Shown: positions 16,021-25,207 of the stretch, piece after piece
How positions within the stretch are numbered: the first letter of the stretch is position 1
How the letters are laid out: each line of letters begins with the position of its first letter
Source of the DNA: Antiquaquibacter oligotrophicus
GTDB taxonomy: Bacteria > Actinomycetota > Actinomycetes > Actinomycetales > Microbacteriaceae
Direction: 5' to 3'
Assembly (NCBI RefSeq): GCF_020535405.1
Contig: NZ_CP085036.1
Span: forward strand, 744,001 to 808,000
Length of the DNA: 64,000 nt
Notes under the pieces: generated by a model
What the model saw: only the letters and a program-made list of their open reading frames with translations
Told to the model about the DNA's origin: nothing
Databases searched by the model: none
Made by a program: the position numbers and the translations under genes

Positions 16021-16347
16021 ATGACTGAAGATTCACGCACGCCGATTCGCGCCATCGGTGGCGCGCCCGGGGGCGCGGGAACCGCCGCTGGCTGGTTCGT
16101 TGTCGCCCAGTTCTCCGACGGGGTCCTGGACGTGTTCACACAATCCAGCAGCCACCGCTTCCACGCGGCGTTCATCTCGCGCGTGGAGGTGGCCGAGCAC
16201 CCGAGCCCCTGCGGTCAGCAACTTCTCGTGCAGGCCGAAGCACAGGGATGCATGATCCCTACGCGCTTCAGCGAAGACCAGCGCGCCGAGGTCGATGCCA
16301 TCGCCGACGCGGTCCGCCAGTATCGCGCGACCCTCGGGCTGAGTTAG
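16021..16347 (+). CDS. Hypothetical protein of about 108 residues
   Basis: I do not recognise this protein. It has a short Gly/Ala-rich N-terminus (AIGGAPGGAGTAAGW), then a beta-rich region (FVVAQFSDGVLDVFTQ, FHAAFISRVEVAEH), and ends in an acidic/basic helix (EDQRAEVDAIADAVRQYRATLG). It has no membrane segment or signal peptide. ATG at 16021 is preferred over the frame's earlier ATG at 15964 because the upstream part is Arg-rich and overlaps the promoter region of the divergent OleA-like gene. It is convergent with the ABC-F gene, one base from its stop. Confidence 0.55.
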   Translation: MTEDSRTPIRAIGGAPGGAGTAAGWFVVAQFSDGVLDVFTQSSSHRFHAAFISRVEVAEHPSPCGQQLLVQAEAQGCMIPTRFSEDQRAEVDAIADAVRQYRATLGLS

Positions 16348-16348
16348 C

Positions 16349-18130
16349 TCAGCCGAGCAGCTCCTCGAGCTCGAGCCACCGGGTCTCCGCAGCTTCGAGC
16401 TGCGCCTGGAGTGCGGACAGCTCTTCGGCGAGCGCGCCGACACCGACGTAGTCCGACTGATCGTGCGCGGCCATCCGCTCGTGCAGTTCGGCGATCTGCC
16501 CGTTGACCTTATCGATCTTGCGGGATGCCGCGGCCCGCTCTTTCTCGGCGGCGCGAAGTTCTGCTCCTGCGAGGCGTGTGGCCGCTGGCGGCGCGGTCGA
16601 CGTCGCCTTCGCGGTTGGTGGTGCCGTGGCGGCTGCGCGTAGTTCGAGGTACTGGTCGACGCCCCGGGGTAGGTGTCGGAACGTACCATCCATCACCGCG
16701 TATTGCTGATCGGTGACGCGCTCGATGAGGTAGCGGTCGTGGCTGACGACGAGGAGAGTTCCGGGGAAGCTGTCGAGGAGGTCCTCGATGGCGGCGAGCA
16801 TGTCGGTGTCGAGGTCGTTGGTCGGCTCGTCGAGGATGAGCACGTTGGGCTCCTCGAGGAGGATGAGGAGCAACTGCAGCCTGCGCTTCTGCCCACCGGA
16901 GAGGTCTTTGACGGGGGTGGCGAGCTGCGCACTCGAGAAACCGACACGTTCGAGCAGCTGCCCGGGGGTGAGCTCTTTGCCTCCCGCGATGTAGCTGCGC
17001 CGTTGGCGACCGATGACGTCGCTCACCCGGTCATCCCACACGTCCTTGAGCTCCGCGAGTTGCTGGGTGAGGACGGCGACTTTGATGGTTTTGCCGCGTT
17101 TGACGCGGCCCGAGGTCGGCTGGAGGGTACCCGCGACGAGGCTCAGGAGTGTGCTCTTGCCCGCTCCGTTCACCCCCAGGATGCCCGTGCGCTCGCCGGG
17201 CGCGATGCGCCAGGTCACGCCGTCGAGCACCGTGCGATCTCCGAAGGTGACGGTCACGTCTTCGAGATCGACGACGTCTTTTCCGAGACGCTGCATCGCC
17301 ATGCTCGCGAGCGACACCGTGTCGCGCACGGGAGGCTCGTTCTCGATGAGCTCGTTGGCGGCGTCAATGCGGAACTTCGGTTTGCTGGTGCGCGCGGGCG
17401 CACCGCGGCGCAGCCAGGCGAGCTCCTTGCGCATGAGATTCTGGCGTTTGGCTTCGGATGCCGCGGCCATCCGGTCGCGCTCGACCCGCTGCAGGATGTA
17501 CGCCGCGTACCCACCCTCGAAGGGTTCGACGATGCGGTCGTGCACCTCCCACGTGGCCGTGCACACCTCGTCGAGGAACCACCGGTCGTGCGTGACGACC
17601 ACAAGCCCACCGGCGTTCGCGGGCCACCGGCGCTTGACGTGTTGGGCGAGCCACGCGATGCCCTCGACATCGAGGTGGTTGGTCGGCTCGTCGAGAAAAA
17701 TGACGTCCCACTCACCAACGAGTACCGCGGCGAGCGCGACACGACGACGCTGTCCGCCGGACAGGTCGTCGACGATGGCGTCGAAGTCGAGGTCGCCGAG
17801 GAGCCCGGCGATGACGTCGCGGACCTTGGGGTCACCCGCCCACTCGTGCTCGGGGCGTTCTCCGACGACGGTCTCGCGGATTGTGAGCCCCGTGTCGAGT
17901 TCGTCGGCCTGGTCGAGCATGCCGACGCGGATTCCACCCCGGCGCGTGACGCGGCCAGCGTCCGGATCGAGTTTGCCGGCGAGCATCCTCAGCAGCGTGG
18001 TCTTGCCGTCACCGTTGCGGCCGACGATACCGACGCGGTCGCCCTCGTCGAGTCCGATGGTGACGCTGTCGAAAATGATGCGTGTCGGGTACTCGAGGTG
18101 TAGCGCCTCGGCGCCGAGCAGGTGTGCCAT
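16349..18130 (-). CDS. ABC-F family ATPase (Uup-like)
   Basis: This 593-residue soluble protein carries two ATPase domains and no membrane helices. The first has Walker A GRNGDGKTT (about 37-45), signature LSGGQRRR and DEPTNHLD. The second has GVNGAGKST, LSGGQKRR and DEPTNDLD. The C-terminal 90 residues form an Ala/Glu-rich coiled coil (AELRAAEKERAAASRKID onward), as in Uup. ABC-F proteins act on ribosomes or on nucleic acid structures. In many actinobacteria this gene follows ispE directly. Here about 7 kb of accessory genes lie between. The start is ATG at 18130, 32 bases from the divergent MOSC gene. Confidence 0.93.
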   Translation of the reverse strand: MAHLLGAEALHLEYPTRIIFDSVTIGLDEGDRVGIVGRNGDGKTTLLRMLAGKLDPDAGRVTRRGGIRVGMLDQADELDTGLTIRETVVGERPEHEWAGDPKVRDVIAGLLGDLDFDAIVDDLSGGQRRRVALAAVLVGEWDVIFLDEPTNHLDVEGIAWLAQHVKRRWPANAGGLVVVTHDRWFLDEVCTATWEVHDRIVEPFEGGYAAYILQRVERDRMAAASEAKRQNLMRKELAWLRRGAPARTSKPKFRIDAANELIENEPPVRDTVSLASMAMQRLGKDVVDLEDVTVTFGDRTVLDGVTWRIAPGERTGILGVNGAGKSTLLSLVAGTLQPTSGRVKRGKTIKVAVLTQQLAELKDVWDDRVSDVIGRQRRSYIAGGKELTPGQLLERVGFSSAQLATPVKDLSGGQKRRLQLLLILLEEPNVLILDEPTNDLDTDMLAAIEDLLDSFPGTLLVVSHDRYLIERVTDQQYAVMDGTFRHLPRGVDQYLELRAAATAPPTAKATSTAPPAATRLAGAELRAAEKERAAASRKIDKVNGQIAELHERMAAHDQSDYVGVGALAEELSALQAQLEAAETRWLELEELLG

Positions 18131-18162
18131 ATGTCTTCGAGCTTACGGGTTACCGTTGGCGG

Positions 18163-18708
18163 GTGCCCGAGCTGCCTTACGCCATCGATGTGGTGATCGA
18201 GCTGCTGCTCGCTTCGCCCGTGCATCGATACGAGGGGCGCCCGGCTGACGGTCCGCGGGATGCGACGTCCCGCGAGGTCCACGATTCGATCCAGGTGCGC
18301 GCGGGGCTCGGCATCGTCGGCGACCGTTACTTCGGACATGCCGCACACCGAACCGCGTCGGTGACCCTCATCGCCGCAGAGTCCCTCGACCACGTGACGC
18401 ACGTGTTGGGTGTGCCACCCGTGGACGCCGCTGCCGCGCGTCGCAACATCGTGCTGCGGGGTGCGCCCGTCGACGAGTTGCGCGGCGAGGTCTTCTCCCT
18501 CGACACGGGGTCGGGGCCCGTGCTGTTCCGCGCGCACCGTCCGGCGAACCCGTGCGCGTGGATGGATGTGGCGCTCGCCCCCGGCGCGCACAAGGCGCTA
18601 CTGAAGCGCGGCGGCATCCGGTGCGAACCGCTCACGAGCGGCACGCTCTCAGTGGGACCCGCGGTGCTCCGGACCGAGCGGGTGCTCGCGCAACCGACTC
18701 TGCTCTAG
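18163..18708 (+). CDS. MOSC-domain protein
   Basis: This 181-residue protein has a single MOSC domain. Recognisable parts are the RAGLGIVGDRYFG strand, RRNIVLRG, and the conserved cysteine Cys131 in RPANPCAWMD, which in this family carries sulfur for the molybdenum cofactor or participates in reductive detoxification. GTG at 18163 is chosen because the upstream part of the frame overlaps the ABC-F start and has no homology. It is a stand-alone unit ended by a bidirectional hairpin. A Moco enzyme is encoded 1.6 kb away, but no link beyond proximity is shown. Confidence 0.85.
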   Translation: MPELPYAIDVVIELLLASPVHRYEGRPADGPRDATSREVHDSIQVRAGLGIVGDRYFGHAAHRTASVTLIAAESLDHVTHVLGVPPVDAAAARRNIVLRGAPVDELRGEVFSLDTGSGPVLFRAHRPANPCAWMDVALAPGAHKALLKRGGIRCEPLTSGTLSVGPAVLRTERVLAQPTLL

Positions 18709-18721
18709 GCCCGAGAACACG

Positions 18722-18754
18722 ACGAAGGCCCCACTCGACGAGCAGGGCCTTCGT
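18722..18754. terminator. Bidirectional terminator hairpin
   Basis: ACGAAGGCCC (18722-18731) and GGGCCTTCGT (18745-18754) form a perfect 10-bp stem with a 13-base loop. It lies between the convergent MOSC and hydrolase genes, 13 bases after the first and 16 before the end of the second. It probably ends both transcripts. Confidence 0.75.
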
Positions 18755-18770
18755 ATCGGGTGCGTCGCGT

Positions 18771-19689
<919 letters not shown>

Positions 19690-19717
19690 AGCGCAAGTCC
19701 ACGAAGGTGAAAAAGTC

Positions 19718-20302
19718 ATGAACGACGAGCAGGCCCGAGCTCAGATACTCGACGTCGCGGACCGCCTCTACTACTCGCGGGGCATCCAGGCCGTCGGAAT
19801 GGACGAGCTGCGCACGGGCGCAGGAGTCTCCCTCAAAAAGCTTTACCAACTGTTCCCGTCCAAGGCGGAGATCGTCGAAGAAGTATTGAGGCGGCGAAAC
19901 CGGGAATGGAGCGCCGGAGTGCGCGCGGAGGCCGAGAAACACTCCACCCCGCGCGGCAAGCTGCTCGCTATCTACGACTTCCTCGCTGGCTGGTTCGTGC
20001 AGGACGACTTCCGCGGATGCGCGTTCATCAACTCGTTCGGAGAACTCGGTTCAACGGCACCAGGTGTCGCTGAAGCAGCACGCTCACACAAAGCGTCCTT
20101 CGAGTCCTACGTCGTCAGCCTCGCCGAAGAGGCGGGCGCTGGGCCAGATCTCGCACCGCAGCTCGTGCTGCTTGCCGAGGGCGCCCAGACCACGGCATCC
20201 ATCCTCCGACGCCCCGACGTCGCCTCTCACGCGCGTGCCGCGGCCGAAGTGCTCATCGATGCGGCGCTCGCGACCCGAGCGACCGCCGCCGTCGCGGGCT
20301 GA
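19718..20302 (+). CDS. TetR-family transcriptional repressor
   Basis: This 194-residue protein has an N-terminal TetR DNA-binding domain (ILDVADRLYYSRGIQAVGMD, then the recognition region GAGVSLKKLYQLFP up to residue 48) and an all-helical ligand-binding C-terminal half. The start is ATG at 19718 with a GAAGGTG ribosome-binding site. It is divergent from the alpha/beta hydrolase, and both starts are flanked by identical inverted repeats, so it very likely represses itself and the hydrolase. The inducer is unknown. Confidence 0.92.
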   Translation: MNDEQARAQILDVADRLYYSRGIQAVGMDELRTGAGVSLKKLYQLFPSKAEIVEEVLRRRNREWSAGVRAEAEKHSTPRGKLLAIYDFLAGWFVQDDFRGCAFINSFGELGSTAPGVAEAARSHKASFESYVVSLAEEAGAGPDLAPQLVLLAEGAQTTASILRRPDVASHARAAAEVLIDAALATRATAAVAG

Positions 20303-20317
20303 CAAAGCTCGGGTGGG

Positions 20318-21868
20318 TCAGGCGACACTCACACGAACCGTGTGCCAGCCCTCCGCCCCGTCGGGCACCGGCGCCACGCGCTCCGGAGACTGGGTGCCGC
20401 CGAACGCGTCCGTCGCTCGGACCTGCAGCTCGTGATCTCCGGGCTCGGCATCCCACTCCCACACCCACTGCACCCAGGTGTCGACGTTGATCTCCTCAGC
20501 CAGGCGAGCATCGTGCCACTCCCCGCGGTCAACGCTCACCTGCACTCCATGGATGCCCTTGTGCTGAGCCCACGCGACCCCGGCCACCACCACTCGACCG
20601 GCGTCGACGACGACTCCAGCACGCGGAACATCGATGCGTGACGACATCTTGATCGGCCCAAGCTCCGCCCAGCCGCGATCCGTCCAGTAGGCGGTCTCGC
20701 GGTCGAACCGCGTCACCGTCAACTCGGTGACCCACTTCGTCGCCGACACGTAGCCGTAAAGCCCCGCGACCACCATCCGCACGGGGAATCCGTGCTCGAG
20801 CGGGAGCGGCTCGCCATTCATCCCCACGGCGAGCATCGCGACCCGGGCATCATCGGTGAGCGACTCGAGCGGTGTACTCGCCGTCCAACCGTCGATGCTT
20901 CGCGACAGAACCATGTCGGCATCGACCGTCGGCCGTGCCCGCTCCAAGAGGTGGCGGATCGGATAACCGAGCCAGACAGCGTTACCGATGAGGTCTCCGC
21001 CCACCGGGTTCGAGACACACGTGAGCGTGACCGCAGCTTCTTCCAAGGGCAAGGCCAGCAGCTCATCCCACCCGATCTCGATCTCGTTCTCGACCATGCC
21101 GGTGATGCGCAACCGCCACTCCGACGGATCGATCTTCGGCACTCCGAGCGCGGTGTCGATGCGATAGAACGAGGCGTTGGGAGTCACCACGGTTGCGAGG
21201 CCTTCGATGTCCAACTCCGCTTCCGCGGGGATCGGAGGCGCAGCGACCGCGGGTTTCGGCAGCCTTATCGCTTCGCGCACGGTGTTCGCCGCCTCCGTCA
21301 CGCGAGACATAACTCCGGATGCGACGCCGGCGAGCGCGGCGACACCCGCAGACACGGCGACCGCGGTGAGGAACCCGCGACGACTCACTCCCGCTGAGGA
21401 GAACTCGGCGGGAACTGACGTGGATGGTGCCCGCGACCACCGGCGGAGGCGGTCCGCGGTGATCCGCAGGACCCCCGCCCCGACGGCGACGCCGACCGCC
21501 GTGGGGATAGCCCAGTTGATGGTCGAACCGGCGCGCGACAGCGCCGCAGCCGTCGCGATGGCACCCACGATCACGAGGATGACGACACCCCACGGGGAGC
21601 GCCGAAGTTCCACGACACCCGCGAGCACCGCGAGAACGGCGACGAGGAGCCCCAACGACACGAGCAGCGCTACCTTGTCGCCCGTGCCGAACAGGGCGAT
21701 CGCGGCATCCTTCACCCACGGAGGCACGATGTCGATGACCCACGCGCCCACCGCGAGCAGCGGGCTCGCCGCGGGCGCGACAAACAGCGCAACGAGATGA
21801 CCCACGGACACGGATGCCGCGGCGGAGAGAACTCCGACCCCTGCGGCCCACCACGTCTCGCGCTTCAC
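20318..21868 (-). CDS. Membrane-anchored molybdopterin-dependent (sulfite-oxidase-family) oxidoreductase
   Basis: This 516-residue protein has five membrane helices (about 9-31, 68-86, 93-111, 118-137 and 167-185) followed by an extracytoplasmic Oxidored_molyb domain. The Moco-ligand Cys284 sits in TLTCVSNPVGG. A C-terminal immunoglobulin-like dimerisation domain (MoCo dimer) completes it. Just before helix five lies SRRGFLTA (162-169), a textbook Tat motif. This indicates that the last helix and the cofactor domain are moved by Tat while the first four helices enter by Sec, as known for actinobacterial Rieske proteins. The start is GTG at 21868. The substrate is unknown: sulfite, or methionine sulfoxide as for MsrP-like enzymes, are options. 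Confidence 0.88.
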   Translation of the reverse strand: MKRETWWAAGVGVLSAAASVSVGHLVALFVAPAASPLLAVGAWVIDIVPPWVKDAAIALFGTGDKVALLVSLGLLVAVLAVLAGVVELRRSPWGVVILVIVGAIATAAALSRAGSTINWAIPTAVGVAVGAGVLRITADRLRRWSRAPSTSVPAEFSSAGVSRRGFLTAVAVSAGVAALAGVASGVMSRVTEAANTVREAIRLPKPAVAAPPIPAEAELDIEGLATVVTPNASFYRIDTALGVPKIDPSEWRLRITGMVENEIEIGWDELLALPLEEAAVTLTCVSNPVGGDLIGNAVWLGYPIRHLLERARPTVDADMVLSRSIDGWTASTPLESLTDDARVAMLAVGMNGEPLPLEHGFPVRMVVAGLYGYVSATKWVTELTVTRFDRETAYWTDRGWAELGPIKMSSRIDVPRAGVVVDAGRVVVAGVAWAQHKGIHGVQVSVDRGEWHDARLAEEINVDTWVQWVWEWDAEPGDHELQVRATDAFGGTQSPERVAPVPDGAEGWHTVRVSVA

Positions 21869-21910
21869 GGGGGAATGCTACCCCCGCCCCCTGCGCGCGT
21901 CCCCCTCCGT

Positions 21911-21966
21911 GAGGTGCCCAGTTCGGTGGGTGTGCGGTGCTTCAGACCCACCGAAGTGGGCACCTC
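21911..21966. repeat. 56-nt hairpin repeat, copy 1
   Basis: A 21-bp stem with one mismatch (left arm 21911-21931, right arm 21946-21966) encloses a 14-base loop. The second copy at 25147-25202 has the same length, the same right arm base for base, and a different loop sequence. It lies 14 bases after the sugar-transferase stop on the minus strand. No T-tract follows. It could be a terminator without a U-tail or a small palindromic mobile repeat. Confidence 0.8.
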
Positions 21967-21980
21967 AGGAGCAGATCGAG

Positions 21981-22658
21981 TTACTCGAGCCAGTCGGGAC
22001 GGGGCGGGAGGTCCGGGAAGGCTCGGAAGATCGCGCCGGACTGTGGCGCCACAACGGCCCAAGCCGTGTGGAAGACGAGACGGATGTCCGTCACAAGCGA
22101 TTTGCGTCGCAAGTACCACATCTCGAGCTCGCCCTTGTATGGCGCGATGTAGTCCGCGTAGAACGCACGCGGGTCGCGACCCGGAACGGAAAGCAAACGT
22201 TCCTCGTCCCGGAACACAATCGAGCCGATGCCCGTGATGCCCGGTCGAACACTGTAGATCGTCTCGCGGACGTGCTGCGGGTAGACGTCGAAGTCGATCT
22301 GCATTTGCGGTCGCGGGCCGACGAAGCTCATCTCCCCCGTCACCACGTTGAGGAGTTGTGGAAGCTCGTTGACCTTCGTGGCGCGCAAATACTTGCCGAC
22401 CGGTGTCACCCGCGGGTCGCCACGCACCGTCAGCGAACCCGTGCCCATGTTGGGGCTGTTCTTGAGCATCGTCGCGAACTTCCAGATACCGAAGTCCTCG
22501 TTGCGGTAACCGACACGCTTCTGCTTGTAGAAGACCTCACCCTCACCCGTCAGCCGGAGCGCAAGCATGATCGGCAGCAGAATCGGCGTGAGCACCACGA
22601 GGATGAGCACGGAGGCGGCGAAGTCGAGGCCTCGCTTGACGGCGGAGTACACGGTCAC
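21981..22658 (-). CDS. Polyprenyl-phosphate phosphoglycosyltransferase (sugar transferase, PglC/WcaJ type)
   Basis: This 225-residue monotopic phosphoglycosyltransferase has an N-terminal re-entrant hydrophobic helix (about 10-36) and the KQKRVGYRNEDFGIWKF region. The core NELPQLLNVVTGEMSFVGPRPQ begins at residue 97 (cited in parts: NELPQL 97-102, SFVGPRP 111-117). The family transfers a sugar 1-phosphate from a UDP-sugar to undecaprenyl phosphate. The usual Asp-Glu dyad is Asn97-Glu98 here. GTG at 22658 overlaps the stop of the dehydratase gene (GTGA). As the last gene of a three-gene operon it would load the amino-deoxy sugar made by the other two onto lipid carrier. Confidence 0.88.
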   Translation of the reverse strand: MTVYSAVKRGLDFAASVLILVVLTPILLPIMLALRLTGEGEVFYKQKRVGYRNEDFGIWKFATMLKNSPNMGTGSLTVRGDPRVTPVGKYLRATKVNELPQLLNVVTGEMSFVGPRPQMQIDFDVYPQHVRETIYSVRPGITGIGSIVFRDEERLLSVPGRDPRAFYADYIAPYKGELEMWYLRRKSLVTDIRLVFHTAWAVVAPQSGAIFRAFPDLPPRPDWLE

Positions 22659-23869
22659 ATCTTCTGGTCGAGACCGGTCCCGGTCTCGACGTGCTGGAAG
22701 GTGGGAACGAGAGTCGTGAGCTCTTCGACGATCGCGTCCTTGGAGACATCCGTTCGAGCGAAGAGTGCGCGCAGGTTGTCCCGGACGGCGCGGATGCCCG
22801 CGACGTCGTAGCGCGGAACACCACGCACAACACCCAAGGCACCGAAGCGCTCGAGGTCCACGTCCTCATCGCTTGTGTAGAACTCCTCGAACGGCTTCTC
22901 GCCGGAGGTGTCGGAGGCGAAGTAGTACACGGGCCATTCCGTGTCACCGGGGGCGCGGGCGGCTGCGCGCTCGCGGGCCTCCTGCTCGGTGGAGCACCGC
23001 ACGGGTGTGTATCCGAGTTCGGTGAGGAGGGCATCCGCGATCGTCGAAAAGGTGAGCATGGTCGGCGACTCGAGCTGCGGAAAGACGATGTCCCCCGACT
23101 CGCCCAGCACACACGCGATGAGGCACAGTTGCCCGGACTCGGCGGGCGAGACAAAGTAGCGCCGCACGTCGGACGGCGCCGAGAGCGGCTGCCCCTTGGC
23201 GATGCGCTCGAGGAACCCTGCGGGCAGGCTGCCGTTAGAGAAGGCGACATTCGCGAATCGCGCCGTCGTCGCGGGAAGCTCGGTGGAGTAGGCGAGAACC
23301 GCCTCCTCCATGAGCTTCTTCGAGGCGCCCATGACGTTGGCGGGGTTGGCCGCTTTGTCCGTCGAGACGCAGAAGAAGTGCTTCGGGGGATGGGGCAGCA
23401 GCAGGTCGAGCAGTCGCGCGGTGGAGAGCACGTTGTTCTCGACCATCGCCTCGATCGAGAAGCGGTCCTTTTCGCTGCGCACATGCTTGTGGGCGGCGAA
23501 GTGGGCGACGATGTCGAAGGGGCCGGATGCCTGCAGCATCCTCTCGAACACGGCGTCACCGAAGTCGATCGGGTAGGTGAGGTACTCGGCGGGCACGTAC
23601 TGGCCGTCGGTCGAGCGCAGGTCTCGCGTCAGCTCGGTTAGGCCGTTTTCGCTCAGGTCAACGACCACAAGTTTCGCGGGCTCATACGGCAAGAGCGCGC
23701 GAATGAACGAGGAGCCGATGGTGCCAGCCCCACCGATGACGAGCACGGATGCCCCGGCCACTGCCGCGCGCAGCTCGGCGTCGTGGGCCGCGAGGTCGGA
23801 GGCAAACATGCTCTCCGTGCGCCCGGTGACGTGTTTCGCGATAAACGCGTCGAGGTCGAAGTCGATCAT
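22655..23869 (-). CDS. NDP-sugar 4,6-dehydratase (PglF/CapD-type polysaccharide biosynthesis protein)
   Basis: This 404-residue extended SDR has the Rossmann motif VIGGAGTIGSS near 41-51 and the diagnostic STDKAANPANVMGASKK region seen in UDP-GlcNAc 4,6-dehydratases. The N-terminal membrane region of long PglF proteins is missing, so this is a soluble short form. It would make a UDP-4-keto-6-deoxy sugar, the substrate of the aminotransferase encoded just upstream. ATG at 23869 overlaps the aminotransferase stop (ATGA), and its own stop overlaps the phosphoglycosyltransferase start, so all three are translationally coupled. Substrate identity (UDP-GlcNAc) is inferred from family. Confidence 0.85.
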   Translation of the reverse strand: MIDFDLDAFIAKHVTGRTESMFASDLAAHDAELRAAVAGASVLVIGGAGTIGSSFIRALLPYEPAKLVVVDLSENGLTELTRDLRSTDGQYVPAEYLTYPIDFGDAVFERMLQASGPFDIVAHFAAHKHVRSEKDRFSIEAMVENNVLSTARLLDLLLPHPPKHFFCVSTDKAANPANVMGASKKLMEEAVLAYSTELPATTARFANVAFSNGSLPAGFLERIAKGQPLSAPSDVRRYFVSPAESGQLCLIACVLGESGDIVFPQLESPTMLTFSTIADALLTELGYTPVRCSTEQEARERAAARAPGDTEWPVYYFASDTSGEKPFEEFYTSDEDVDLERFGALGVVRGVPRYDVAGIRAVRDNLRALFARTDVSKDAIVEELTTLVPTFQHVETGTGLDQKM

Positions 23870-25104
23870 GCCGTCCCCGCCGCACCCTCTGTGCCGTCGC
23901 CCGCGGTCGCCGCCACGGCCGCGCGCACACCGGCGACAACCTCCGCGATCTGCTCCTCCGTGAGCGTGTTGTACAGCGGGAGCGTGATCTCGTTGGCGTA
24001 AAGCTCGTACGTCTTCGGGTAGTCGGCGATGTCGTAGCCGCGCTCCCGGAACAGGGTGAGCATCGCCATGGGGATGTAGTGCACGTTGACACCGATGCCC
24101 GCGGCCGACAGGTGCGCGATGATTCGGTCGCGGCGTTCCTCGTCGGCTCCCGCGATACGCAGAAGGTAGAGGTGACAGCTCGAGTTGTGGTTCTCGTCGC
24201 GCACGGGGGGCAAGATCGCCCAGTCATCCTGCGCGAAGGCTTGCTGATAGAGGTCGAATTTGGCCCGCCGATCGGGCAGCAGCTGACTCTCGTACTTGCG
24301 GATCTGGGCGAGACCGACAGCAGCGTTGAGGTCTGGCAGGTTCACCTTGAGGCCCTGGTCGACGATGTCGTATCGCCAGGCGCCCGTCTGGTTTTTCTCG
24401 AATGCCGACTTGTTCTGGCCGTTCAGGGAGAAGGCACGCAGGAAGCCGAGTTCCGACTCGTTGTCGAACGGCGCCGGGAGGTTCAGGGCGATGGCGCCAC
24501 CCTCCCCCGTTGTGACGTTTTTGACCGAGTGCAGCGAGAAGACCGTGGCATCCGCCCACTGGCCGTTCGGGCGACCCTTGTAGGTCGCGCCGATCGAGTG
24601 GGCAGCGTCCGAGACGATGAGCGGGCGGGCGAGTTGCTCTTGGCGTGGCGTGGACGGCGTGAAGTCAGCCGCGGATGCCTCGACCATCGACCTGATCGTG
24701 TCGTAGTCGGCCGGCCACCCCCCGATGTCGACGGGGATGACGGCCTTCGTGCGCGGCGTGATCGCGGCGCGCAGCTTCTCGGGGTCCATCGTGAAGTCGT
24801 CCAGCACGTCGACCATGACCACGGTCGCGCCGATGTTCATGGCGCACAGGGCTGTCGCGCTGTAGGTGTACGCGGGGATGACGACCTCATCGCCAGGGCC
24901 GATTCCGAACCAGCGCAGCATGAGCATCGCGCCGGAAGTCCAGGAGTTGACACACAGCACGGGTGTGCCGGTGATGGCGCCGATCTCGGTTTCGAGCTGC
25001 CGCACCTTGGGGCCGGTGGTGAGCCAGCCGGTGTTGGTCAGCGCATCGTTGACCTCCGCGATGACGTCGTCATCGATGAGTGGGAGGGAGAACGGAATCG
25101 GCAC
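23866..25104 (-). CDS. DegT/DnrJ/EryC1/StrS-family sugar aminotransferase
   Basis: This 412-residue PLP enzyme has the cofactor Lys195 in LHSVKNVTTGEGG and the PLP-binding Asp166 in SDAAHS. The substrate-loop VIPAYTYSAT lies near 75-84. The family converts keto-sugar nucleotides to amino sugars with glutamate. With the dehydratase and phosphoglycosyltransferase that follow, it resembles the start of the bacillosamine (PglF-PglE-PglC) route. No PglD-type acetyltransferase is present in the window. ATG at 25104 starts the operon, and a 56-nt hairpin repeat lies 43 bases upstream. Confidence 0.88.
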   Translation of the reverse strand: MPIPFSLPLIDDDVIAEVNDALTNTGWLTTGPKVRQLETEIGAITGTPVLCVNSWTSGAMLMLRWFGIGPGDEVVIPAYTYSATALCAMNIGATVVMVDVLDDFTMDPEKLRAAITPRTKAVIPVDIGGWPADYDTIRSMVEASAADFTPSTPRQEQLARPLIVSDAAHSIGATYKGRPNGQWADATVFSLHSVKNVTTGEGGAIALNLPAPFDNESELGFLRAFSLNGQNKSAFEKNQTGAWRYDIVDQGLKVNLPDLNAAVGLAQIRKYESQLLPDRRAKFDLYQQAFAQDDWAILPPVRDENHNSSCHLYLLRIAGADEERRDRIIAHLSAAGIGVNVHYIPMAMLTLFRERGYDIADYPKTYELYANEITLPLYNTLTEEQIAEVVAGVRAAVAATAGDGTEGAAGTA

Positions 25105-25146
25105 GGGAGACCAATCTACCGCTACGACCCCAAGCCCTCCCCTCGC

Positions 25147-25202
25147 GAGGTGCCCGCTTCGGTGGGTGTTTCGCGGGCAAGACCCACCGAAGTGGGCACC
25201 TC
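25147..25202. repeat. 56-nt hairpin repeat, copy 2
   Basis: Left arm 25147-25167 and right arm 25182-25202 form a 21-bp stem with one mismatch and a 14-base loop. Flanking bases extend the stem to about 26 bp (25142-25207). The right arm is identical to that of copy 1 (21946-21966). It begins five bases after the ispE stop on the minus strand and lies upstream of the amino-sugar cassette. Confidence 0.8.
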
Positions 25203-25207
25203 ACGAG

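Noticed and set aside
5619..16347. Genomic island integrated at tRNA-Gln
   Set aside because: No integrase is present, no duplicated tRNA 3' end was found, and the accessory block lies on the 5' side of the tRNA, where integration does not usually occur.
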